From NCBI GenBank assembly GCA_028278065.1, contig JANQFA010000263.1, positions 1-38,094 on the forward strand: a DNA stretch of 38,094 nucleotides, in the 5' to 3' direction. A program made the position numbers and the translations under genes. The notes below the pieces were generated by a model. That model was not told the origin of the DNA. It worked only from the letters and a program-made list of their open reading frames with translations, and searched no databases. Below, piece by piece: positions 26,456-35,609 of this stretch; the first letter of the stretch is position 1; each line of letters opens with the position of its first letter. Source of the stretch: Myxococcota bacterium (GTDB taxonomy: Bacteria > Myxococcota_A > UBA9160 > JAFDET01).

Positions 26456-27423
26456 TGGCAGTCCTCGGGGATGGCGGCGAAGCCGGCGAAGTCGGACGCG
26501 CACTGGGGGCCGATGGTCCCGATCACCGAAGTCGGCAGACCGGCCGCGGCCAGCTCGGCGTTCAGGTCGAGCTCGGGGTACTTCGCGGCACACTGGGTGA
26601 CCGTCACGCAGGGGCCGTCCCCGTTCCCGCCATCCTGCTCGTCGTCGGGAACGCCGTCGCCGTCTTCGTCTCCGTCGCCGTCCCCGTCCCCGCCCTCGGA
26701 TGCGGGCGTGAGCAGCGCTGCGAGATCGAGCGGGCGCAGGGGATGGGTGACGCGCCGCACCGGGCTGTCACCCTCCTCGAGGGCGGTGCGGCGGGTGTCG
26801 TCGACCGGCTCCTCGACCAGGGCCATGCGGATCTCCGTGGCCACGGGCAGCCGGTTGGAGTCGTCCAGGGAGGACGAGTCCCAGGCGTCCTTCCACTCGC
26901 CGGTCTCGCTCAGGAAGCGCAGCCCGAAGTCGACCACCTCGTCGATGAGCACCTGGACGTCGTCATCGTCGCTGCGCGGGATCTCGCGCTCCAGCGATTC
27001 GGGAAGGCGCGGCGAGCTCCAGCGCACCAGCTCGAAGGCCCCGTCCGTCCCCTCGCGGAGTGCGTACGTCACCACGGCGAGGTCCGATTCGTGGGTCGCG
27101 CCCCGGGCCGGCCGATGGCCGCGAGTGGTGAAGCGGACCCGGTCTGCGCCCTCGCCGCCTTCTTCGTTCTCCGCAAAGAAGACCCAGGGGTGGTCGAGGG
27201 GGTCCACGGCGTCCGGGCGCAGGACGAGGACTGCCGACTCGAGCTCGCGGGCGATGCGGTCCATCGCTGCGGTGGCCCGGCGCGGGCCGCGCAGGGCCGA
27301 AGCGGCGGCGTTGCTCTCGCGCGAGAGCTCGATGTAGAAGTTCACCACCACACCCACGAGAATGCTCATGAGCAGCATCACGGCGAGCATCTCGATCAGG
27401 GTGAAGCCCGCGCGCCGGCTCAT
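26452..27423 (-). CDS. gspJ: Type II secretion minor pseudopilin GspJ with long Asp/Gly-rich C-terminal extension
   Basis: MSRRAGFTLIEMLAVMLLMSILVGVVVNFY prepilin motif; order consistent with gspJ; DGDGDGDEDGDGVPDDEQDGGNGDG tract and 4-Cys tail. Confidence 0.88.
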   Translation of the reverse strand: MSRRAGFTLIEMLAVMLLMSILVGVVVNFYIELSRESNAAASALRGPRRATAAMDRIARELESAVLVLRPDAVDPLDHPWVFFAENEEGGEGADRVRFTTRGHRPARGATHESDLAVVTYALREGTDGAFELVRWSSPRLPESLEREIPRSDDDDVQVLIDEVVDFGLRFLSETGEWKDAWDSSSLDDSNRLPVATEIRMALVEEPVDDTRRTALEEGDSPVRRVTHPLRPLDLAALLTPASEGGDGDGDGDEDGDGVPDDEQDGGNGDGPCVTVTQCAAKYPELDLNAELAAAGLPTSVIGTIGPQCASDFAGFAAIPEDCQ

Positions 27424-27992
27424 CCGTCCTCCTCCCGGCCATCCTCGTCCTCGTCACCGCCTTCGCCGTCGCCGCCGGGGTCGCCGGTCCCGGGTGTGGA
27501 GATGCCCTCCAGGGTCGACGCCACCGAGGCCGCGTCGAAGACGAACGTGTCGCGCACCACCCGTTCCTCGGCCGTCCCGTCCATCCAGCCCACTTCGATG
27601 CGCACGTGACGCAGGGGCGTGACCGCGCCGCCCCCGCCCGACGAGGAGAGCAGGGTCGGCCCGGACGGCTCGCCGCCCAGGGTAGGGGAGCCCGCGACCT
27701 CGGGAGGCAGGTCGGCGAGGACGACGGGGAGGGGCGCGACCTCGACCACGACGGCAAAGCCTTCCACCTCGTTCTCGTCCCGGCCGACCTGGGGAGCGGT
27801 CCCGGTGAGCAGGCCCGCCTCCAGATCGGAGAGCACGCGGTCGGCGAGCAGCGACGCCTCCAGCCGTCGCGAGGCCGTTCCCTCGGCGCGCAGCCCCTGG
27901 ATGTTCCAGGAAGCGAGCACGGTGAACACGAACCCGACGACCGCGCTGGCGGCGAGCACCTCGAGCAGCGTGAAGCCCGCCCTACTCCTCAT
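27420..27992 (-). CDS. gspI: Type II secretion minor pseudopilin GspI
   Basis: MRSRAGFTLLEVLAASAVVGFVFTVLASWNIQGLRAEG prepilin motif; operon order. Confidence 0.85.
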   Translation of the reverse strand: MRSRAGFTLLEVLAASAVVGFVFTVLASWNIQGLRAEGTASRRLEASLLADRVLSDLEAGLLTGTAPQVGRDENEVEGFAVVVEVAPLPVVLADLPPEVAGSPTLGGEPSGPTLLSSSGGGGAVTPLRHVRIEVGWMDGTAEERVVRDTFVFDAASVASTLEGISTPGTGDPGGDGEGGDEDEDGREEDG

Positions 27993-28569
27993 CGAACACC
28001 CGCACCGCGTCGGCCAGGGGGCGCACCTCGAGCACCACCCCCAGGCCCGACGAATCCCGCAGGGTGATCCGCGCGGCTTCGGCGCTGCCGTCCCGTTCGA
28101 AGTGCAGCGGGACCAGCTCGCCGGTCAGCAGGCCGTTCGCGGTCTCGACGCCGACGAAGCCGGTCTCGCCGTCGAGACGACTGGGCTTGCCAGCCTGGGT
28201 CGGCAACGGGCCGAACTCGCCCTCGCGGCTGCTCCTTGGCGGGGACAGGTCGATGGGAGGGCGGCCGTCGGGCGCCGAGGCGGCCTCCTCCGCCGGGCTG
28301 AGCTCCTCCTCCTCCGGCGGCGGCGGCTGCCACTCCACCCACCACGCTGCGCGCTCCAGGTCGAGGACCACCCGGTGCGGTACGCCGGTCATCACGGTCC
28401 GCTGTCGGGCGAACTCGAGATCCGACGAGAGCCTGCGCGCGCCGTCGTCGAGCGCCTGGCCGGACGTCACGCCGAAGCCGGGCAGCACGATCCCGGCGAT
28501 GAGGCCCATGATGAGCACCACCGCCAGCATCTCCAGCAGGGTGAAGGCATGTTGCCGGCGTGCGTCCAC
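27982..28569 (-). CDS. gspH: Type II secretion minor pseudopilin GspH
   Basis: MDARRQHAFTLLEMLAVVLIMGLIAGIVLPGFG..DDGARRLSSDLEFARQRTVMTGVPHRVVLDLE. Confidence 0.9.
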   Translation of the reverse strand: MDARRQHAFTLLEMLAVVLIMGLIAGIVLPGFGVTSGQALDDGARRLSSDLEFARQRTVMTGVPHRVVLDLERAAWWVEWQPPPPEEEELSPAEEAASAPDGRPPIDLSPPRSSREGEFGPLPTQAGKPSRLDGETGFVGVETANGLLTGELVPLHFERDGSAEAARITLRDSSGLGVVLEVRPLADAVRVFDEE

Positions 28570-28574
28570 CGTCG

Positions 28575-29027
28575 TCAGAACTCCTGGCTGTCGATCCAGT
28601 TGCCGATGTCGGCGTCCACATCGCCGCCGCCGGCCGTGCCGTCGGCGCCCAGGGACCAGATGTCGAAGGTGTGCACGTTGTTCGTTCCCGGCTGCTGGTA
28701 CTGGTACTCCTGGCCCCAGGGGTCGAGCGGCAGCTCCTTGAGGTAGCCCTCACGCCGCCAGCGGCGCGGCTCGGGGGCCTGGCTGGGGCGTTCGACGAGG
28801 GAGCGCAGCCCCTGCTCGCTGGTGGGGTAGCGGCCGTTGTCGAGCCGGTAGAACTCGAGGGCGCTCTCGATCTGCTTGATCTGGGTCCGTGCGGTGGTGA
28901 CGCGGGCGCTGTCGACCTGGCCGAAGATGACCACGCCGACGATTCCGCCGAGCAGGCCGATGATCAGGACCACCGCCATGATCTCGATGAGGGTGAAGCC
29001 GTGCCGACGCCGGGAATCGGGGGTCAT
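28575..29027 (-). CDS. gspG: Type II secretion major pseudopilin GspG
   Basis: MTPDSRRRHGFTLIEIMAVVLIIGLLGGIVGVVI..TARTQIKQIESALEFYRLDNGRYPTSEQGLRSLVERPS..GYLKELPLDPWGQEYQYQQPG..FDIWSLGADG. Confidence 0.97.
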   Translation of the reverse strand: MTPDSRRRHGFTLIEIMAVVLIIGLLGGIVGVVIFGQVDSARVTTARTQIKQIESALEFYRLDNGRYPTSEQGLRSLVERPSQAPEPRRWRREGYLKELPLDPWGQEYQYQQPGTNNVHTFDIWSLGADGTAGGGDVDADIGNWIDSQEF

Positions 29028-29050
29028 CGCAAGTCCTTTCGAGTGAAGCC

Positions 29051-30280
29051 TCATTGAAGAGTCGTCGTGATCTGGAGAAGCGGCACCAGGGTGGCGAGGA
29101 TGATCACCAGGACGATGCCGACCATCAGCAGGATGAGCGCGGGCTCGAGGAGGGCGGTGAAGCGCTGGACGCTGGTCTCCACCTGGTCGTCGTAGGTCTC
29201 GGCGATCTTCACGAGCATCGCCTCGAGCTCGCCGCTCTGCTCGCCCACCTCGATCATCTGCGTGACCATCGGCGGGAAGTGGCCGCTCGCGCGAAGCGGC
29301 GCCGCCAGGGAGGCGCCCTCGGTCACCGCGTCGCGGGCGGTGTCGATGGCGCGGCCGATCACGACGTTGTTGGTCACGTGCTTCGAGATGTCGAGCGCCC
29401 GGGTGATGGGGATGGCGCCGCTGAGCAGGGTGCCCAGGGTGCGGGTGAAGCGCGAGGTCGCGATCTGGCGCGCCACCCTCCCGAGGACCGGAAGGCGCAG
29501 CTTGGTCGCGTCCCAGGTGGCGCGGCCCCGCTCCGTCCCGATGGCGAAGCGCAGGCCGAGCGCCCCGAGGACACCCAGTGCCAGGAAGGCCCACCACCAG
29601 GCGCGCATGACGTCCGACAGGGTGATGATGGCACGGGTGTAGAAGGGGAGAGGCTGATCCAGGCTCTCGAGGAGCTCGGTGATCTGCGGCAGGACGACGG
29701 TCACCAGCGCGACCACCACGACGGTGGCGAAGCCCAGCATGGCCAGCGGATAGGCGATGATCGAGGTGACCCGATTGCGCAGGCGCTGCTGCCCTTCCAG
29801 GTAGTCGGCCAGGCGCTCGAGCACCTGCTCGAGGGCTCCGCCCGTTTCGCCCGCCCGCACCATGCTGATGTAGAGGCTCGAGAAGGGGCCGGCCTGGTCG
29901 AGGGCGTCGGCCAGGGAGGCGCCCTCGTTCACCTTGTCGCGCACCTCGCCGAAGACGGTCTTGAGGCGGGCGTTCTCGATCTGCTGGGAGAGCGCGGCGA
30001 GGGCGTCCACCAGCGGAATCCCGGCACCGACCAGCGTGGCGAGCTGACGGGTGGCGATGGCCAGGTCGATGCCGCCGATCCGCCGCAGCGAGGGCAGGGT
30101 GAAGCTGAGGGACGAGGCCGCGGTCGCCTGCACGGCCTTCGGGCCGCCCTCGGTGAGCTCGGTGGGGGTGATGCCGTCACCGCGCAGCTTGGCGCGGGCG
30201 GCGCGGGCGTTCTCCGCGTCGACGAAGCCGCGGGTCGAGCGCCCGCCGGCTTCCACTCCCTTGTAGGCAAAGACGGGCAT
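29051..30280 (-). CDS. gspF: Type II secretion inner-membrane protein GspF
   Basis: MPVFAYKGVEAGGRSTRGFVDAENARAARAKLRGDGITPTEL..LAIATRQLATLVGAGIPLVDALAALSQQ..MVRAGETGGALEQVLERLADYLE. Confidence 0.97.
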   Translation of the reverse strand: MPVFAYKGVEAGGRSTRGFVDAENARAARAKLRGDGITPTELTEGGPKAVQATAASSLSFTLPSLRRIGGIDLAIATRQLATLVGAGIPLVDALAALSQQIENARLKTVFGEVRDKVNEGASLADALDQAGPFSSLYISMVRAGETGGALEQVLERLADYLEGQQRLRNRVTSIIAYPLAMLGFATVVVVALVTVVLPQITELLESLDQPLPFYTRAIITLSDVMRAWWWAFLALGVLGALGLRFAIGTERGRATWDATKLRLPVLGRVARQIATSRFTRTLGTLLSGAIPITRALDISKHVTNNVVIGRAIDTARDAVTEGASLAAPLRASGHFPPMVTQMIEVGEQSGELEAMLVKIAETYDDQVETSVQRFTALLEPALILLMVGIVLVIILATLVPLLQITTTLQ

Positions 30281-30288
30281 CCCGATCC

Positions 30289-32022
30289 TCAGATCTGGGC
30301 GACCACGCCCTCGTCCTCGGTGGCGCGCAGGACCTCCGCGATCGAGGTGACGCCCTCCAGCACCTTCGCCGCGCCGTCGGCGCGCAGGCTCCGCATGCCC
30401 TTCTCCACGGCTCGGCGCTTGATGCTCTTGGCGTCGGTCGTCTGGGTGACCATCGCGCGGATCTCGTCGTCGATCATCATGAGCTCCATGATGCCGACAC
30501 GGCCGCGGTAGCCGGTGTGATTGCAGCGCGCGCAGCCCTGGGGCCGGTACACGGTGACCGGGCCGTTGGCGGAGCGGATGCCGATCTCGCCCAGCTGCTC
30601 GGCGGTCGGCTGCCAGGGCTCGCGGCAGTCGGGGCAGAGCACGCGCACCAGGCGCTGGGCCAGCACGGCCGCCAGGGACGACGCCACGAGGAAGGGCTCG
30701 ACGCCCATGTCGGCGAGGCGCGTGATCGCACTGGGCGCGTCGTTGGTGTGCAGCGTGGAGAAGACCAGGTGCCCGGTGAGCGATGCCTGGATCGCGATCT
30801 CGGCGGTCTCCAGGTCGCGGATCTCGCCCACGAGGATGACGTTGGGGTCCTGGCGCAGGATCGAGCGGAGGCCTCCCGCGAACGTGAGCCCGATGCGCGG
30901 GTTGACCTCGATCTGGCCCACGCCCTTGAGCTGGATCTCGACCGGTTCCTCGATCGTGATGATGTTCTTGTCGACCGAGTTGATGCGCGACAGGGCGGCG
31001 TACAGGGTGGTGGTCTTGCCGCTTCCCGTCGGGCCGGTGACCAGCACGATGCCGTTCGGGCGATGGATGAGCCGCTCCATGGCGCCGAGCTGCACCTCGT
31101 TGAAGCCCAGGGTCTCCAGGTCGAACATGTCGGTGCTGCGCGGCAGGAGCCGCAGCACGATGCGTTCGCCGTGGGTGACCGGCACCGTGGACACGCGCAC
31201 GTCGTAGTCCCGACCGGCGATCTTGAGTCGGATCCGGCCGTCCTGGGGTAGACGCTTCTCCGCGATGTTGAGGCCGGCCATGATCTTGAGGCGCGAGCCG
31301 ACGCTCGCCTGGAGCGCCTTGGGCAGGGTGGCGATCGGTTCGTAGAGCACGTCGTCGATCCGGAAGCGTACGCGGATCTCCGACTCGAAGGGCTCCATGT
31401 GGATGTCGCTGGCGCGCTCCTTGACGGCCTGCTGGAGGAGGGAGTTGACCAGCCGGATGATCGGCGCGTCGTCCGCGGCGTCGAGGAGGTCCTCGGGCTC
31501 GTGGCTGATCTCGTCGGCGAGGGTGGTGATGTCGTCGAAGGCGTCCTCGGCCAGGTCGGCGGCCGACTGGCCGCGGTCGTAGGCCTGGTTGATCGCGGCG
31601 ACCACCACACGGCGGCTCGCCAGCTCCAGCTCGACGTCGGCGCCGTCGAAGAGCAGGGCGAGATCGTCGAGGGGCTCGGTCTCGAAGGGGTCGCAGACGG
31701 CCACCCGCACGCGCCCGTCGTCGGCCTCGAGCGCGATCAGGCCGTGCTCCTTGGCGAAGGTGATCGGAACCCGGTCGAGCAGCTCGCCGGCGATCGCCTC
31801 CGGGTCGATCTCGGTGCGCACCGGGAGGCCGAGCTGGCTCGAGACCGCCTCGATGGCCTCGTCCTCGCCCAGCCAGCCCTCGTCCACGACGACCTGCAGG
31901 AGCTTGCGCCCCGTCTCGGACTGCAGCCGGCGCGCCTCCTCGAGCTGCTCGGCCTCGATGCGGGTGTGCCGCAGCAGGGTCTCGGCGAGCCCGAGGGGCT
32001 CTCCGGCGAAGGCGGTGCTCAC
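30289..32022 (-). CDS. gspE: Type II secretion ATPase GspE
   Basis: Walker A VTGPTGSGKTTTLYAAL; RQDPNVILVGEIRDLETAEIAIQASLTGHLVFSTLHTNDA; CPDC..CARC zinc motif. Confidence 0.97.
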   Translation of the reverse strand: MSTAFAGEPLGLAETLLRHTRIEAEQLEEARRLQSETGRKLLQVVVDEGWLGEDEAIEAVSSQLGLPVRTEIDPEAIAGELLDRVPITFAKEHGLIALEADDGRVRVAVCDPFETEPLDDLALLFDGADVELELASRRVVVAAINQAYDRGQSAADLAEDAFDDITTLADEISHEPEDLLDAADDAPIIRLVNSLLQQAVKERASDIHMEPFESEIRVRFRIDDVLYEPIATLPKALQASVGSRLKIMAGLNIAEKRLPQDGRIRLKIAGRDYDVRVSTVPVTHGERIVLRLLPRSTDMFDLETLGFNEVQLGAMERLIHRPNGIVLVTGPTGSGKTTTLYAALSRINSVDKNIITIEEPVEIQLKGVGQIEVNPRIGLTFAGGLRSILRQDPNVILVGEIRDLETAEIAIQASLTGHLVFSTLHTNDAPSAITRLADMGVEPFLVASSLAAVLAQRLVRVLCPDCREPWQPTAEQLGEIGIRSANGPVTVYRPQGCARCNHTGYRGRVGIMELMMIDDEIRAMVTQTTDAKSIKRRAVEKGMRSLRADGAAKVLEGVTSIAEVLRATEDEGVVAQI

Positions 32023-34631
32023 GGGGTCTGCTCCTCGACGACCACCCTGGACTCGAGCTTGAAGGCGTCGCGCAGGATGCGCGCCACGTCCTGGGCACCG
32101 TTCAGCGTCTCGAACGGGCCCACGTGGATCTCGAGCAGCACCACGCCCGCCTCCTGGCGCGAGAGCAGGCGACCTTCGTAGCCTGCGTCCAGGAGCTCCG
32201 TCAGCTTCTCGGCTGCCTCCACGTCGTTCCCGAAGCCGCCGGCCAGCACCGAGTAGCGCGGGCCCGTCTCGAGCGCGCGCTCCTCCGCCTCGCGCTCGGC
32301 GTCCTCGCGGGCCAGGCCTTCCTCGATCTCCTTCATGCGCTCCAGCGGGTAGCGCTCGCGGAGCTCGCCGATCTTGTCTCGGGCCGGGTTGCGCTTGCCG
32401 CTCTTCTCGATCGGGATCCCGAACTCGTCGACGAACTCCTCGTCGTCGAGCGACTGCCGGTACTCCGTCTTGCGCGGATCGCCCAGGGCGCCGCGCGAGC
32501 GTCGCTCGAACTCCTCGCGCTTGCGGATGGTCTGGTATTCGAGCTCCTCCTGCTGGCGGATGATGTGGGGCGTGATGAAGACCAGCAGGTTCACCTTCTC
32601 GAGCTGCTTCTCGGTGGTCTTGAAGGCCCAGCCGAGGATGGGGATGTCGCCCAGCCAGGGGACCTTGTTGACCGTGTCGCGGTAGGTGTCGCCGAGGAGC
32701 CCGCCGATCACGACCGTCTCGCCGTCGTAGACGACGACGGTGTTCTCGACCTTGCGGTTCGAGAGCGAGACGCCGACCTCCTGGGGGTCGCCGGTCACCG
32801 CCGAGGCCGCCAGGTTGATGTCGGTGATCTCCTGGAAGATCTCCATGCGCAGGCTGTCCCCCTCGGTGATCTGGGGCGTCACGCGCAGGGTCACGCCGAT
32901 GTCGCGGCGCTCGATGTTCTGCGAGGTCGCGAGGCCGGTGTCCTGCCCGGCAGCGGACTGCACCCGGCTGGTCACGATGGGGATGTTGTTGCCGATCTTG
33001 ATCTCGGCCTCCTCGTTGTCCGAGGTGAGGATGTGCGGTGCCGAGAGGATGTTGGTGCCGGCCAGGTTGGCCGAGGCGCGAATCACGCCGGCGATGAAGC
33101 TGCCGTTCAGGTTGCCGTCTTCATCGGCGGTGACGGTGTTGTAGGTGGCGCCGGCGACGAAGCTGTTGGCCGCCGCGGCGGCGATGTCGCCGATGAAGTC
33201 GCCGAGGCTGTCGCCCGTGCCGTTGCCGTTGTCACCGTCACCGTTGTCGCCATCGCCGTCGTCCGGCGGGGTCGGGGCCACGGCAGTGGGCGGCGTGAAG
33301 ATCGAGGGGTTGAGCTTGTTGTCGGTGAGCGAGCCCACCGTGAAGCTGTGGTTGTCGCGGAAGACGCGCACGATTCCGTTGAAGCCGAGCTCCTCGCTGT
33401 TGCCGACCGAGACCTCCATGATGAGCGCCTCCACCAGCACCTGGGCGCGGGCGATGTCGAGCTTCTCGATCACGCCGACGAGGGTCTGGTAGGCCTCCTT
33501 GCTGCCCTGGATGACCAGGCTGTTGGTGGCCACGTCGGCCGTGATCGTGATGCCCTCCGCCAGCTCGGAGACCACCGCGCGCAGGGCCTGGGGCGTCGCG
33601 GCGCCCGCGCGGCCGGGAGGGCCGCCCCCGGCGGGGGCCTGGGGCGCCCCCGAGATCAGGTTGTTGAGCGTCTGGGCGAGCTCCTCGGAGTCGGCGTGCT
33701 TCAGGTAGTAGACCCGGATGCGGCCCTCGCCGGTGACCGGGACGTCCAGGCGCTCCACGAAGGCGCGCACGTCCGCCAGGCGGGTGCGCGAAGCCAGCAC
33801 GATCAGGGAGTTGGTGCGCTCGTCGGTGAGGATGCGCGGCGGGTTGCGCGTGGCCGGATCGCTGGCACCCGCCGCGGCCTGGTTCGCGCGGCGCCGCGCG
33901 CTTCGGGCGCGGGGCGCCGCGGTGGCGCCCGCGCTCGCGACCTGGGCGCCGTAGATCTCGGCCAGCTGCTGCGCCAGCGTGGCGGCGTCGGCGTAGCGCA
34001 CGTGGATCACCGCCAGCTCCTCGCGATAGGTCTCCACGTCGATGGACTGCAGGATCGAGAGGATCCGTCGGATGTTCGAGGCGGAGTCGGTGAGGATGAT
34101 GGTGTTGGTCGGCGCGTACGCGACCATCGACGCGTCCTTGGACACGAGCGGCTTCAAGGTGTTGGTGATGGCCTCGGCGTCGATGTACTGGAGCGGGATG
34201 AGTCGCGTGATGTAGCGGTCCCGAAAGGCAGGGCGGTCCGCGCTCTGGCTGGTCTCGATGCTCGATTCCTTGGCTTCGCGGATCGGGATCACCTTGATGG
34301 CGCCGCCCGGTCCCGCGACCGTGGTGAAGCCCTTGACCTGCAGGACCGACTCGAACACCGCGTAGGCCTGGTCGACGGTGATCCGCGTGGGCGAGACGAT
34401 CGTGACGCGCCCGCGCACGCGGTCGTCGTAGATGAAGTTCTTCCCCGTGAGGCGTGCGATGGTCTCGATCACCGTGGAGAGCTCCACGTCCTGGAAGTCC
34501 AGCTGGACCATGCCTTCGCCGCCCTCGCCGTCGTCCGCCCGACCCGGAGCGGGCAGGACGACGCCCTGGAGCGTCACCAGCGCGGCCAGCAGGACCGCCA
34601 GGAAGCGCGCGCGCCCGGCGCGAGCGAGCAT
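32019..34631 (-). CDS. gspD: Type II secretion secretin GspD with C-terminal SPOR-like domain
   Basis: Signal peptide; LDFQDVELSTVIETIARLTGKNFIYDDRVRGRVTIVSP; GTNILSAPHILTSDNEEAEIKIGNNIPIVTSR; VPWLGDIPILGWAFKTTEKQLEKVNLLVFITPHII; C-terminal RYSVLAGGFGNDVEAAEKLTELLDAGYEGRL..IHVGPFETLNGAQDVARILRDAF. Confidence 0.95.
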   Translation of the reverse strand: MLARAGRARFLAVLLAALVTLQGVVLPAPGRADDGEGGEGMVQLDFQDVELSTVIETIARLTGKNFIYDDRVRGRVTIVSPTRITVDQAYAVFESVLQVKGFTTVAGPGGAIKVIPIREAKESSIETSQSADRPAFRDRYITRLIPLQYIDAEAITNTLKPLVSKDASMVAYAPTNTIILTDSASNIRRILSILQSIDVETYREELAVIHVRYADAATLAQQLAEIYGAQVASAGATAAPRARSARRRANQAAAGASDPATRNPPRILTDERTNSLIVLASRTRLADVRAFVERLDVPVTGEGRIRVYYLKHADSEELAQTLNNLISGAPQAPAGGGPPGRAGAATPQALRAVVSELAEGITITADVATNSLVIQGSKEAYQTLVGVIEKLDIARAQVLVEALIMEVSVGNSEELGFNGIVRVFRDNHSFTVGSLTDNKLNPSIFTPPTAVAPTPPDDGDGDNGDGDNGNGTGDSLGDFIGDIAAAAANSFVAGATYNTVTADEDGNLNGSFIAGVIRASANLAGTNILSAPHILTSDNEEAEIKIGNNIPIVTSRVQSAAGQDTGLATSQNIERRDIGVTLRVTPQITEGDSLRMEIFQEITDINLAASAVTGDPQEVGVSLSNRKVENTVVVYDGETVVIGGLLGDTYRDTVNKVPWLGDIPILGWAFKTTEKQLEKVNLLVFITPHIIRQQEELEYQTIRKREEFERRSRGALGDPRKTEYRQSLDDEEFVDEFGIPIEKSGKRNPARDKIGELRERYPLERMKEIEEGLAREDAEREAEERALETGPRYSVLAGGFGNDVEAAEKLTELLDAGYEGRLLSRQEAGVVLLEIHVGPFETLNGAQDVARILRDAFKLESRVVVEEQTP

Positions 34632-34634
34632 CGT

Positions 34635-35543
34635 CTACTCCTCCAACTCGTAGGTGAGCTTGCGGGGGGTTCCGTCGGAGCCGGTGACCTGGATCTCGAA
34701 CTGCTCCGCCTGGGTGATCTCGCGCAGGACCTCCGCGCTCCCCTGCGGACTGTCGATCTGGATCCCGTTGAAGTTGGTGATCGTGTCGCCGTCCTGGATC
34801 CCGATGGTCTCGAAGAGGCTGCCCGCCTTCACGTTGTTGAGCTGGATGCCGACCATCTGTCCGTCTTCGTACTTGGGCAGGATGCGCGCCGACGAGAAGA
34901 TCTCGGCCGGGTTGCGCCCGGCCATCTCGACCACGTCGTCGCGCTGGACCTGGAAGCGGTTCTCCGAGAGGCGCCGGACGCGTGAGGCCGCGTCGCGCGC
35001 CGCATTGGCGCGGGCGGGGCGTCGCGGCGGGGTGGCGCGACGCGCCTGGCGGCGCTTGACAGGCGCCGGCGCGGCGTCCTCGTCGAAGGTCAGCTCCTCG
35101 CGTTTGCCGCGGTTGTCGAGGACGATGCGCTTGCGCTCGATGCCCACGACGGTGGCGCGACCGGCGAGCTTGTCGCCGAGCTTCACCACCACCTCGCGAC
35201 GCTGGTCCTGGTCCTCGACGGCGGCCCACGAAATGTCCTCGCGCGTGGAGGCCGCGGTGCCGAGCAGACGCAGGGGCAGCTTGGTCTCCTCCAGCTCTTC
35301 CTCCTGCTGCACCGGAGCGGCGGGGATCAGGGTCGACACGTCGAACGGGTCGTTGTCGAGGATCACCTTGCGGTCTTCCCACGTCCGGGCGACGGGCCCC
35401 GCCGCGGGGGCGGGTGCGATCGAGGGGCTGGCGGACGTCGGCACCAGCATCGCTGCGGCCACCTGGTTCAGGTTCGCGGCGAGCAGCCAGCAGCAGGCCA
35501 CGAACAAGCAGGTATTGGCGCTCCAGATGGCGATCCGGCCCAT
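34635..35543 (-). CDS. gspC: Type II secretion protein GspC (PDZ-containing)
   Basis: N-terminal [25 protein letters not shown]..; C-terminal [40 protein letters not shown]; first gene of the gsp run. Confidence 0.9.
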   Translation of the reverse strand: MGRIAIWSANTCLFVACCWLLAANLNQVAAAMLVPTSASPSIAPAPAAGPVARTWEDRKVILDNDPFDVSTLIPAAPVQQEEELEETKLPLRLLGTAASTREDISWAAVEDQDQRREVVVKLGDKLAGRATVVGIERKRIVLDNRGKREELTFDEDAAPAPVKRRQARRATPPRRPARANAARDAASRVRRLSENRFQVQRDDVVEMAGRNPAEIFSSARILPKYEDGQMVGIQLNNVKAGSLFETIGIQDGDTITNFNGIQIDSPQGSAEVLREITQAEQFEIQVTGSDGTPRKLTYELEE

Positions 35544-35603
35544 GTTGCGAACGTCTCATCCCGACGCCGGGGGGGCCGGCGGAAAACGGCTCAAAGCCGC
35601 GGA

Positions 35604-35609
35604 ATTATA
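35604..35609 (-). promoter_or_regulatory. Candidate -10 box (TATAAT on the minus strand) for the gsp operon
   Basis: GGAATTATATTCG on plus reads CGAATATAATTCC on minus, about 60 nt upstream of the gspC ATG; rare AT-rich patch; no clear -35. Confidence 0.4.

Noticed and set aside
26653-26692. Tandem DNA repeat considered as a CRISPR-like or satellite array
   Set aside because: It is in-frame coding repeat for the Asp/Gly tract of GspJ; no spacers.
24059-27337. 1092-aa plus-strand Ser/Arg-rich ORF
   Set aside because: Antisense to gspL/K/J; composition typical of a shadow frame in high-GC DNA.
32124-34985. 953-aa plus-strand ORF
   Set aside because: Antisense shadow of gspD/gspC; low-complexity composition.
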